This document shows positions 7,580 to 14,552 of a stretch of 34,685 nt of DNA, piece by piece. Source of the DNA: CALIKS01 sp964440295 (lineage in GTDB: Archaea; Thermoproteota; Nitrososphaeria_A; Caldarchaeales; Calditenuaceae); contig CAYTRT010000013.1 in the NCBI GenBank assembly GCA_964440295.1, forward strand, positions 1 through 34,685, read 5' to 3'. The position numbers and the translations under genes are program-made. The notes beneath the pieces were generated by a model that had not been told where the DNA came from, ran no database searches, and was given only the letters and a program-made list of their open reading frames with translations. Each line of letters begins with the position of its first letter. Position 1 is the stretch's first letter.

Positions 7580-8599
7580 ATGCCTAAATTCTTAAAACAC
7601 GAAGTTGTTGCAAAGCTTCTCGAGGTAGGAGTATTACCGACATTTTATGAGGGAGACTTAGAGACTGCGAAGAAGATTCTTGTAGCATGCGCAGATGGTG
7701 GAGCAAAAGTCGTAGAATTTACGAATAGAGGAGCACTAGCCTATCAAGTATTCTCTGAGCTGATTAAGTGGCGAGACAAGGAGCGGCCTGACCTAATATT
7801 AGGAGTGGGTACAGTGTTAGACCCAGCTACTGCGTCTCTATTCATAAACAGCGGAGCAGACTTTGTCGTCGGGCCAGTCTTCAATCCAGAAATAGCGAAG
7901 ATCTGTAACAGACGAAAAGTGGCATATATTCCTGGCTGTAGCTCGCCGTCCGAGATCTCAGCGGCAGAGGAGAGCGGCGCCGACATAATTAAGGTATTTC
8001 CAGCCGATGTCTTAGGCCCGAGATTCATAAAAGACATGATGGGGCCATGTCCATGGTCAAGATTAATGCCCTCGGGTGGAGTTGAGCCTACTCGCGAGAA
8101 TATTTTCGAGTGGATTAAGGCCGGAGCCGCAGCACTAAACATGGGATCAAACCTCATAGTGAAGGATCTAGTAAAGGCCGGAGACTTCGACGGCATTAGG
8201 AAGAAAGTGGAGAATAGCATTGCTTGGGTAAAGGAGGCCCGTGGAGTACCGTTATTCCTAGGAGTCGAGCATATTGGGCTCTACCCCACGGCGAGCGCGA
8301 CTGCCGCCGACATAGCTGACTGGTACTCAAACGTCTTTGGATTCGCCAAGAAGGAGGGAGCAAGCTCGATATTTGTCTCCGGACCATCATTTGGAAGAAT
8401 CGAGATAATGAAGAGTGAAGAAAAAGGAGTTCACTGCCATGTAGCTGTATTAGTTTCAAACTTTGAAGCAGCCTGCGAGTACCTAAAAAATAAGGGAATA
8501 GAGCTTGAGGAGCCATCAATAAAGCCCGGCGTTAAGGCGGTGTATCTTAAGAAGCCAGACCCCGCAGGAAACAGGGTCCATCTACTATACCGAGCCTAG
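7580..8599 (+). CDS. KDPG aldolase (Eda family) fused to a C-terminal VOC/glyoxalase-fold domain
   Basis: Residues 1-215 match the bacterial-type Eda (KDPG/KHG) aldolase: LEVGVLPTF, then VVEFTNRG with catalytic Glu46, GVGTVLDPA, ADFVVGPVFNPEIAK, and IIKVFPAD with Schiff-base Lys138, ending in MPSGGVEPTRENIFEWIKAGA. It would split KDPG into pyruvate and glyceraldehyde 3-phosphate. Residues about 225-339 form a second module starting VEHIGLYP and ending DPAGNRVHLLY, the pattern of the vicinal-oxygen-chelate fold. His231, Glu275, His287 (or His285) and His334 could be its metal ligands. The normal Eda length is about 210, so this is a real fusion in one uninterrupted frame. Many archaea use a DapA-type KD(P)G aldolase instead, so an Eda-type enzyme here may be acquired. 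The VOC role is unknown. Confidence 0.9.
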   Translation: MPKFLKHEVVAKLLEVGVLPTFYEGDLETAKKILVACADGGAKVVEFTNRGALAYQVFSELIKWRDKERPDLILGVGTVLDPATASLFINSGADFVVGPVFNPEIAKICNRRKVAYIPGCSSPSEISAAEESGADIIKVFPADVLGPRFIKDMMGPCPWSRLMPSGGVEPTRENIFEWIKAGAAALNMGSNLIVKDLVKAGDFDGIRKKVENSIAWVKEARGVPLFLGVEHIGLYPTASATAADIADWYSNVFGFAKKEGASSIFVSGPSFGRIEIMKSEEKGVHCHVAVLVSNFEAACEYLKNKGIELEEPSIKPGVKAVYLKKPDPAGNRVHLLYRA

Positions 8600-8629
8600 A
8601 TAAAATTCTTTTCTATATTTTTTGGATTA

Positions 8630-9520
8630 TTATTGTTTGATAAAGTAGTAACATTTTCTGCCAATTCTTTCTTTCTCCACTAAGCCCAGATTTACAAGCT
8701 GGTTTAGATATACGCTTTCTATTGCGCGTGTCCTTTTAGTTTGGTCAGCGACTTGGAGGGCGGTGGCTTTACCCAAAATTCTGAGCGCCTGATATGTCTT
8801 GTCTAAATGTGTGGGAAGAGAACGTTGTATCGGTTTTTCGGTGCCTCTTTCAACATACGGAGATATGGACTCCTGTTGATAGACTCTCCTAGCGTAATTG
8901 TTTAAAACTTCTTCCATTTTTTCGAGGAATCTTTCTAGAGTTGCTTTAAGATCCTTCGTCAGCGCATCAGAGAGGCGGAGCCTGCCTGATACTTCTATTT
9001 CATGCGTCGAGTCATCAATTACGTCTCTCTCTTCAGTAATTAGATATGAGTATAGGGGCCTCGTCCTTACCTGGCTTGCGTCAAAAGATCTGTCACATCT
9101 TTTACATACTAGCATTATCGTTGAGCTGGTAATGATTGATGAGCAGGATTCACAACGCAGTACCTCATTTATCTTTGATATCTCTTTCGAGCCACATCTT
9201 GGACAAACCTCCTCTACATCTATCAATGGTGATCCGCAGTGGGGGCATGTCTTTATCACGTCTAAAAGGAGTTTATTGTATACACCCATAGCTGCCAGAC
9301 TTTCAAGAATTTTCTGCGTGTATTCGCTCTTAGTCTCGAAGAACTCGTCAGCGTTTTGATAAACTACTCCCTCCGGTATGTGAGGATCAATGGTTGGTCT
9401 GACGTAGGTGAGTCCAGCAGATCTGAGAATCCTCCTAATTATTGATGCCTTTAACATGGTTGACTGAAGTTGTTCACCAAAGTCATTTTTACTACTATTA
9501 ATCAACCCGCTCCTCCTCAT
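8630..9520 (-). CDS. Zinc-ribbon and winged-helix protein, possible TackOD1-type output domain
   Basis: A 296-residue protein with four CxxC pairs (Cys92/95, 106/109, 123/126, 139/142), i.e. two zinc sites, between an N-terminal helical part and a C-terminal winged helix (about 234-296, LDKTYQALRILGKATALQVADQ and following). The cysteine block, CPHCGSPLIDVEEVCPRCGS and onward to VCKRCDRSF, resembles the output domain described in thaumarchaeal signalling proteins (TackOD1); this is from memory and unproven. A coiled region (174-206, DLKATLERFLEKMEEV) links the two. A likely role is a DNA-binding regulator with a zinc-stabilised sensor or output part. The ATG at 9520 is used; ATG at residue 22 is possible. 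Minus-strand AATATAAG near 9569-9576 may be its TATA box. It ends convergent with the aldolase gene. Confidence 0.72.
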   Translation of the reverse strand: MRRSGLINSSKNDFGEQLQSTMLKASIIRRILRSAGLTYVRPTIDPHIPEGVVYQNADEFFETKSEYTQKILESLAAMGVYNKLLLDVIKTCPHCGSPLIDVEEVCPRCGSKEISKINEVLRCESCSSIITSSTIMLVCKRCDRSFDASQVRTRPLYSYLITEERDVIDDSTHEIEVSGRLRLSDALTKDLKATLERFLEKMEEVLNNYARRVYQQESISPYVERGTEKPIQRSLPTHLDKTYQALRILGKATALQVADQTKRTRAIESVYLNQLVNLGLVEKERIGRKCYYFIKQ

Positions 9521-9653
9521 GACTGTGATGTGGTACTGGATTACGCGACTAACAGTTACTATTACCCCTTATATTGATTATCTTGCTGAAAATTGCTACT
9601 TTTTCCGTTTGGCAAGAAATATAGGAGGTTTGCTTGGGAATAGGAATATTTTC

Positions 9654-11011
9654 TCAGGCATTACTTGTCTGCTTGTCCGTTTTAGCAAGCAGTAAAAGCA
9701 TTGCCGTCAACACAACCATATATGTCAGGTGAATGTATAGTGTATTTGTTGGTCCCAATGCGTCCCATATCAAGCCGCCAAGATATGTCACGCCCATAGT
9801 TGCTAGGGTCATGATTGACTGCTGCACTCCCCAAACTGCGCCTCTGTGAAATTTCTCTGAGATAGCCGAGATTCTTGAATCGATGGATGGCATAAAAAAG
9901 ATTGCAAACCCAGAATCCATTAGAAGTGCAAGCAATACACCAGTCATGTCGAAAGAATTGGCCAGGACTAAAAGAGCGCCAGATCTAATGAGCAATTCTA
10001 TCAATGACAGTAAAAACCAGTGACTGCCTTCTACTAGTCTTCCTCCAATGGGTGCTAAAATTGTATAAACTACTCCCTCTATAGCGAAAACTAGTGACAA
10101 GTCCATCTCACTCATATTTGCTAAGTCTCTCGCCCAGAGCGGAATCAAGACTGACCCCACCACGCCGGCAGTTGCCAGATATATGGACCTTGATGAAATC
10201 AGCAGCAAAAGGTATGGTCGGCGCAACTGAGTATAAGAGTCGAGTAATTGTTGTCTAATAGATAGGTCTGGCCGTCTTTTTATCGTTTCTTTAAGATATA
10301 TTCTCGTCAGGCCCGATGCTATTGTTGCGATGCCTACAAGAGCTATGCTAAACTCGTAGCCAAATACCTCGATGGAGCTACCCATTATCACGTATCCTAC
10401 AACAGCCCCAAGGTTCATGCATGCAAAATATATCCCAAACGCTCTCCCATAGCTGTAGCTTGAAGCCACATCAGCGATATAAGCAAGGATTGAAGGAGCA
10501 GTGAAGGCCGTTGGTAGCATTGAAAACGCAAGGGGCAGAACAGCGTCTTCCCATTTATTGACTTGTGATAACACAACATAAGATGCGCCCGTTATCGCTG
10601 GGCCCAGGATGAGTAGCTTCTTTCTACCAACGATGTCCGCAATAAAGCCGCCGACAGGCACCAACAATACATAAAAAACTCTAGAAGACGCTAGGACTAT
10701 CCCGATTTCCTTTGCCTCNNNNNNNNNNNNNNNNNNNNNNNNNNNNNNNNNNNNNNNNNNNNNNNNNNNNNNNNNNNNNNNNNNNNNNNNNNNNNNNNNN
10801 NNNNNNNNNNNNNNNNNNACAATACATAAAAAACTCTAGAAGACGCTAGGACTATCCCGATTTCCTTTGCCTCTGCACCAATGTTTCTTAAGAAGTATGG
10901 AATGAATGGGCTGAATCCAAGTATGAACATATTACTAATAATTAACGAAAGCATTAGGATCCAGAAATCAGGAGGAAGACCCGCAAAGCCTCGCTGATTC
11001 TCAATACTCAT
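9654..11011 (-). CDS. Major facilitator superfamily transporter, split by a false gap
   Basis: A 12-helix MFS permease of 400 residues once the gap is repaired. The MFS A-motif region GGFIADIVGRKK follows the second helix, and the pattern of a central loop after KETIKRRPD separates the two six-helix halves. The 100 N at 10719-10818 lie between identical 55-base copies (10664-10718 and 10819-10873). Joining 9654-10718 with 10874-11011 keeps the frame and reads SSRVFYVL into LVPVGGFIAD. The start is set at the ATG at 11011, because a TATA-like GCTTTTATCG at 11037-11046 would place transcription near 11017, after the GTG at 11020. The substrate cannot be told from sequence; drug, sugar or organic acid are all possible. 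It lies downstream of no other gene on its strand. Confidence 0.88.
10664..10718 (+). repeat. 55-bp assembly overlap, left copy (second gap)
   Basis: Identical to 10819-10873. It begins ACAATACATAAAAAAC and ends TCCTTTGCCTC. Same 55-base length as at the first gap. Confidence 0.93.
10719..10818. other. Scaffold gap of 100 N, probably spurious
   Basis: Exactly 100 N between identical 55-mers inside the MFS gene. Removing it with one repeat copy restores the frame. Confidence 0.95.
10819..10873 (+). repeat. 55-bp assembly overlap, right copy (second gap)
   Basis: Second copy of 10664-10718; collapse with the first when translating the transporter. Confidence 0.93.
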
Positions 11012-11193
11012 TCTCTTCACAACTTTTTAGCACTCTCGATAAAAGCATTAGTGATGCATCAGTATGATGGAGTGAATCTCTGGACAAAAATTGGTAAAGG
11101 ATTTTGCTTTATGGCCAAACATCCAAGTAATTAAGTTATAATTGAATTAGTATTTTTCCGTTTTCCCAAACTTTTAACTAAAAAATTTACGAA

Positions 11194-11300
11194 AAGGAAA
11201 AAGCTTATTAGCCAATATTTATACATAATTCTCACTGGTGAAGAATATGGGACCCAAGACCGGCAGGGACCCAACCTAAATTTCACAAATATCTACACAA
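11194..11300 (+). other. Promoter-like site and 13-codon ORF in the MFS/regulator intergenic region
   Basis: A purine-rich GGAAAAAG and TATA-like CTTATTAG lie at about 11196-11210 in AT-rich DNA. About 25 bases later a tiny ORF begins: GTG at 11238 (VKNMGPKTGRDPT) or ATG at 11247, stopping at 11277-11279. Its short GC-rich core contains GGGACCCAA twice, at 11249-11257 and 11266-11274, 17 bases apart. It may be a mini-protein, a small RNA or chance. The rest of the interval from 11021 shows only AT-rich sequence. Confidence 0.3.
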
Positions 11301-11304
11301 TATC

Positions 11305-12459
11305 TTAATGTTTTGCAATATTATTAATTATGTTAAGTAGTGGTATATTTGGTGGTTTTAGCCATCCAGTAGCGTTTGTGAACAATTCCCTCGTTATTGT
11401 GAAGTTTGTGCCGTCTTGCTCCAATATGGGTTCGCCGAATATACCCTCCTCCTCAAGCTTCTTAGAGAGATTGTTGATTGCACCCATTAGTTGTTTGTCT
11501 GCTATCATGTAAGCTATGAATGAGCCGTCGTCTGCAACTTGGTAAAATTTACAGAAGGGTGAAGACGAGACCACCTTTCTTAGTTTAGTCAATTCCTTCT
11601 CGCTCCTAGGACCGAAACCAATCCACCATCTCGCGATGTCTAGGCTCCTCTCGCCTTTGGGATACCATGTCAGCAAGTATCCTGCAATCAATCCCTTTCT
11701 CACTATATGTTCTTGGAAGTGATACCTCAGTAGTCTTGGGTCTCTGCCATGTTGTGCTGCGACGTCGGTTAAGGGCTTGAATGCATCTACGTGGAGCTCA
11801 GCGATTATGGCTAAATCTAAAGAATCAACGACGTAGTTAGCTGCCTCACACTGTGATATTCTTTGAAGCGTGATTGTATCAGTGTCATGATCAAGATTGG
11901 TATCAAGTCTCCACTCACATTTTTTGAAGTCAAATAACCTATATGATACGTGCGGATAGCCGACTTCTACTATCTCCTTGAATTCGTATTCAGCTATTAT
12001 GTCCCTCGTTGCTAGCTCTTCAAACATGTCGATAAACTCGCTGGCCCATTTCGTGGGTGGGCTAAGCATAACTAGATACTTGTTGCTGAATGCGATTTTT
12101 CCGTAATATGATAAATACGAGTTTATTCCAATCCAGTCGAGAATATCTTGAGCAAATCTTGCACCGTTTTTGGTGAATGATACGGTTCCGAAGAACCTCG
12201 AAAGACCCATTCTATAATAATGCGGAATAGTCTTTATTGTGAAGCCCATCTCTTTAAGTTGCTTCTTAACCTTGTATCTTACGGTCTCTTTTGGAAGTCC
12301 GGTTAACATTGCGATTAACGAGAGATTTCTTGGCCCGTATTTTTTTAATGCGTCTAATATCCTAACAAACTCAGAGTCTTTACCTTCCGTGGATGGACTT
12401 GGTGTTCTTTCATCAATATATTGTTGTTCTGATTGATTGTTAATCTTGTTAATCATCAC
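11305..12459 (-). CDS. Transcriptional regulator with two helix-turn-helix regions
   Basis: A 384-residue protein with an N-terminal winged HTH (about 30-80, including LSLIAMLTGLPKETVRYKVKKQL) and a second HTH-like segment at about 213-257 (LAIIAELHVDAFKPLTDVAAQ and following, then LLRYHFQEHIVRKGLI). Between and after them are two longer alpha/beta regions that could be sensor domains. The arrangement resembles the large Lrp/AsnC-like regulators seen in TACK archaea, but the ligand cannot be named. The start is GTG at 12459 or ATG at 12456. A TATA box at 12487-12498 would start transcription about 7 bases before it. It is divergent from the ACT-V4R protein, and the two may form a sensor-regulator pair. 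Confidence 0.75.
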   Translation of the reverse strand: MMINKINNQSEQQYIDERTPSPSTEGKDSEFVRILDALKKYGPRNLSLIAMLTGLPKETVRYKVKKQLKEMGFTIKTIPHYYRMGLSRFFGTVSFTKNGARFAQDILDWIGINSYLSYYGKIAFSNKYLVMLSPPTKWASEFIDMFEELATRDIIAEYEFKEIVEVGYPHVSYRLFDFKKCEWRLDTNLDHDTDTITLQRISQCEAANYVVDSLDLAIIAELHVDAFKPLTDVAAQHGRDPRLLRYHFQEHIVRKGLIAGYLLTWYPKGERSLDIARWWIGFGPRSEKELTKLRKVVSSSPFCKFYQVADDGSFIAYMIADKQLMGAINNLSKKLEEEGIFGEPILEQDGTNFTITRELFTNATGWLKPPNIPLLNIINNIAKH

Positions 12460-12484
12460 AGCTACACACTTAATAATATCAATA

Positions 12485-12500
12485 GGTTTTATATAAAGTT
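12485..12500. promoter_or_regulatory. Shared, nearly symmetric TATA box between divergent regulatory genes
   Basis: The plus strand reads TTTTATATAAAG and the minus strand CTTTATATAAAA, so one element can be read both ways. Leftwards it fits the two-HTH regulator (predicted start near 12466, GTG at 12459) with a purine-rich AGAAAA upstream. Rightwards it predicts a start near 12518, past the first ATG of the ACT-V4R gene. Confidence 0.5.
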
Positions 12501-12509
12501 TTCTATTTA

Positions 12510-13439
12510 ATGCGTGTCTACTGTAAATCTGGTCAAGAAAAGTTAATTAACTACCTATTATTTGTTAATCACATGGAAAAATTGTGGGTAAAACGGAAAG
12601 AAGATTCAGATACTGCTGAGAGTGATATCCTGAGACTCCGACGGTGGTACTTTCCGATGAGTTTGCCGCTGATTAACATTAGTGACGATCGATCGGTTGC
12701 TGAAGTTTCGATCGTGTCTAAAGATGTGCCGGGAGTTATGGCCCTCGTGTCCTCTATACTGGCCAGCAAAAACATCAATATTATGAGTGGATTGATAACG
12801 AGTGCGGGCCAGCCCGGCAAGTCTGTTTTGACGCTCTTCATAGATTATACTGGTACTGGGCAGACTATAGAATCCATCAGGAATACACTTCTCTCTTTGA
12901 AGGTTATAGAGGACGTTAACATAAACACCCCGATATATGAGGGATTATTGATCGAGCAGTTTGGATTCCCACTGCTACTAGCCGGTAGGCGATACGTTCT
13001 GATGTCTCTTGAGTGCTTCAACATGATGATAAAACGAATGCAGAGCATACTGGGAACCTCCGGTCTAGTTCTCTTTTACGAGATGGGAAAATATGCGGGT
13101 GAGAAGAGAGCTAGGCATCTCAAGGAAGTCTTCGATCTTCACGGTTGGCAATTAGTAATGGTCGCGCTATCTGAGGTTCAACCGACAGGCTGGGGAATCG
13201 CCGAGCTGACCGTGATTAATGAGGAAGAAAGAGAATGGCGCGTAACTGTAAAGGACTTGTTTGAGTGCACTCCGTTCAGAGATAGTTCAAAAGAGTGTAG
13301 AAGTCACTTCTTCAGAGGATACCTAGAGGGAGTCTTTAAGGAGGCCTACGAGCTAGAAAAGTCATCATGTATTGAGGAGAAATGCGTCGCGAGTGGATCT
13401 GAAGCCTGCGAATTCGTAATTACAGGCGTTAAGTCATAG
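12510..13439 (+). CDS. ACT domain plus V4R domain sensor protein
   Basis: Residues about 62-138 form an ACT domain (AEVSIVSKDVPGVMALVSS, then INIMSGLITSAG), the small fold that binds amino acids in many regulators. Residues about 170-306 match the V4R (4-vinyl reductase) fold, with LVLFYEMGKYAGEKRA, FFRGYLEGVFKEAY and a cysteine-rich end, C287-x4-C292-x7-C300-EFVI, that can bind zinc. V4R domains bind small hydrophobic ligands. There is no DNA-binding domain, so it may act on a partner. The ATG at 12510 gives 309 residues; the predicted transcription start near 12518 favours the ATG at 12573, residue 22 (MEKLWVKRKED). It is divergent from a large HTH regulator over a shared TATA box. Confidence 0.78.
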   Translation: MRVYCKSGQEKLINYLLFVNHMEKLWVKRKEDSDTAESDILRLRRWYFPMSLPLINISDDRSVAEVSIVSKDVPGVMALVSSILASKNINIMSGLITSAGQPGKSVLTLFIDYTGTGQTIESIRNTLLSLKVIEDVNINTPIYEGLLIEQFGFPLLLAGRRYVLMSLECFNMMIKRMQSILGTSGLVLFYEMGKYAGEKRARHLKEVFDLHGWQLVMVALSEVQPTGWGIAELTVINEEEREWRVTVKDLFECTPFRDSSKECRSHFFRGYLEGVFKEAYELEKSSCIEEKCVASGSEACEFVITGVKS

Positions 13440-13510
13440 ATTCGAATTCGAAATCCGATCTTAATCATTTAAGCTAGGTTTAGGTATGCATATCCATTTC
13501 TTATGGCTGA

Positions 13511-13521
13511 TACCTAAATAC
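13511..13521 (+). promoter_or_regulatory. Probable TATA box of tRNA-His
   Basis: TACCTAAATAC is centred about 26 bases before 13543, just upstream of the tRNA 5' base at 13547. It overlaps the right arm (13510-13518) of a 9-bp inverted repeat with TTTAGGTAT at 13479-13487. Confidence 0.4.
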
Positions 13522-13584
13522 AAGCGTGACTGTAGTTGGAGACGATGGCCGCGGTGAGGTAATTGGTAGCCTCCCGGCCTGTGG

Positions 13585-13598
13585 AGGACTACGCAGTA
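13585..13598 (+). other. Canonical-position tRNA-His intron (37/38), 14 nt
   Basis: The sequence AGGACTACGCAGTA interrupts the anticodon loop after G37. It is very short, and only the outer and central helices of the splice motif can form. Confidence 0.82.
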
Positions 13599-13606
13599 AG
13601 CCGGAA

Positions 13607-13625
13607 AGGAAGTATTTCCCCGGAA
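13607..13625 (+). other. Non-canonical tRNA-His intron (variable region, 45/46), 19 nt
   Basis: Nineteen bases between the anticodon stem and the T-stem that no tRNA needs. A hairpin GGAA-GUAU-UUCC and a CCGG/CCGG helix with the anticodon stem's 3' strand create a bulge-helix-bulge. Forming it competes with the anticodon stem, so the two introns may have to be removed in order. The boundary could shift by a base. Confidence 0.72.
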
Positions 13626-13775
13626 GTCGGGGTTCGAGTCCCCGCCGCGGCCCTACTAGGAAAATCAAAATTATTTTCTCCAGACTAACCATCACTAATT
13701 GCTTGGATAAACTCAGACTTGGTTACTCATCTAGGATTTAATAGATAGGAGATTCCTAAGAAATTTTTGACGTTT

Positions 13776-14177
13776 ATGAAGGCAAGAGCTGTCTGGGTTT
13801 CTGGTTTTAGGAGCGTAGTTGATAATGGTAGGGGCCACAGCGTTGTCGTGGACCTGCCGAGGCAGGATAAGGGCGAGGATTCCGGACCTACTGCGCTGGA
13901 GCTTGCAGCTATGAGCTACGTAGGATGCGTGGCAACTATATTCAAGATCATTGCAGATAAGAGAGGACTAAAATTCGATGGCTTGGAGATAGAGCTAGAT
14001 GCCTCGAAGGGGGAGAAAACAATAGAGAGGGGGACGGCTAAGCTAGTTGTTAAAAGTTTGGCCAAGAAGGAGGAGGTGGAAAACGCATTACGATTGACAC
14101 TGCAGACATGTCCTGTTGGAGTCATATTTGATAATGGTGGAGTTAAAATTGATTGGCAAGTCGAAGTACTTCCATAA
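13776..14177 (+). CDS. OsmC/Ohr family protein
   Basis: A 133-residue OsmC-fold protein from the ATG at 13776; a TTG at 13767 would add three residues. The paired redox cysteines of the family are present in SYVGCVATIF and TLQTCPVGVIF (Cys51 and Cys112 in this numbering), and PTALELAAMSYVGC is the standard first block. OsmC/Ohr proteins reduce organic hydroperoxides as dimers with thiols such as lipoyl groups, but many archaeal members are untested. TAGGATTTAATAGATAGG just upstream may contain its TATA box. It is a single gene between tRNA-His and a small unknown gene. Confidence 0.9.
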   Translation: MKARAVWVSGFRSVVDNGRGHSVVVDLPRQDKGEDSGPTALELAAMSYVGCVATIFKIIADKRGLKFDGLEIELDASKGEKTIERGTAKLVVKSLAKKEEVENALRLTLQTCPVGVIFDNGGVKIDWQVEVLP

Positions 14178-14291
14178 TTTCAGAGGATCTATTTAATTTA
14201 GGCTTTTCTGCCAAGGGTTGGGCATATTTTAAGCTTATATCCTATTATATCTGAATCAATGTTCATATACTTGCTATAGTTATTGCTTCTG

Positions 14292-14552
14292 ATGACGATG
14301 GCGAAGAAGAAGTGTTCAGATAAGAAAATCACAAGCGTTGCGATTCAAGACCCTATGGAGACCGTCAAAAACATGATCAGAGATACAGGTGAGATGTCAG
14401 AAGAGTTAGGTGGATTTCTAATTCAGGTGAAGGATCCTGACAAGTTTCCCTGGGGAGACGTATTTCAGTATCTGCTTAGTCTTAATCATAATGTATGGAT
14501 AGACAGTAGAGATGGACGTTTATGTATAGTTACTTGTCCTAAGACTGATTAG
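14292..14552 (+). CDS. Small conserved-looking protein, unknown function
   Basis: An 86-residue protein from ATG 14292; ATG 14298 (MAKKKCSDKK) is equally possible, and a TTG lies at 14283. The N-terminus is lysine-rich, followed by a mixed alpha/beta pattern with GGFLIQVKDPDKFPWGDVF and ending DSRDGRLCIVTCPKTD. No membrane segment or recognised motif apart from three cysteines. Two TATA-like stretches, AAGCTTATATCC (14231-14242) and CTATTATATCTG (14244-14255), lie upstream, which supports it being a real gene with its own promoter. Its stop overlaps the stop of the convergent permease gene by 4 bases. Confidence 0.6.
   Translation: MTMAKKKCSDKKITSVAIQDPMETVKNMIRDTGEMSEELGGFLIQVKDPDKFPWGDVFQYLLSLNHNVWIDSRDGRLCIVTCPKTD

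Larger units (their letters stand above)
13547..13652 (+). tRNA. tRNA-His (anticodon GTG) with two introns and encoded G-1
   Basis: The acceptor GCCGCGG (13548-13554) pairs with CCGCGGC (13645-13651). The extra G at 13547 faces discriminator C at 13652, the G-1:C73 pair unique to tRNA-His, and the anticodon GTG is at 13581-13583. After G37 a 14-base intron (13585-13598) sits at the canonical 37/38 site: exon CUGU pairs with intron GCAG, with bulges GG^A and UA^A. After the 3' anticodon strand GCCGG (13600-13604) there are 23 bases where 4-5 are expected before the T-stem CGGGG. A second bulge-helix-bulge fits, with exon CCGG pairing with intron CCGG, bulges AA^A and AA^G, and an inner stem GGAA/UUCC. 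This gives a 19-base intron at 13607-13625. The spliced product is 73 nt including G-1. Confidence 0.92.

Noticed and set aside
11230..11290. C/D-box guide RNA in the regulator intergenic region
   Set aside because: GTGAAGA only partly matches a C box and no CUGA D box lies at a suitable distance.
13441..13452. 12-bp palindrome TTCGAATTCGAA after the V4R gene
   Set aside because: Short, no promoter beside it, and made of a simple repeated TTCGAA; chance is a fair explanation.
13479..13518. 9-bp inverted repeat TTTAGGTAT/ATACCTAAA before tRNA-His
   Set aside because: The 22-base spacer and AT-rich arms make chance likely; only the TATA function of the right arm is kept.
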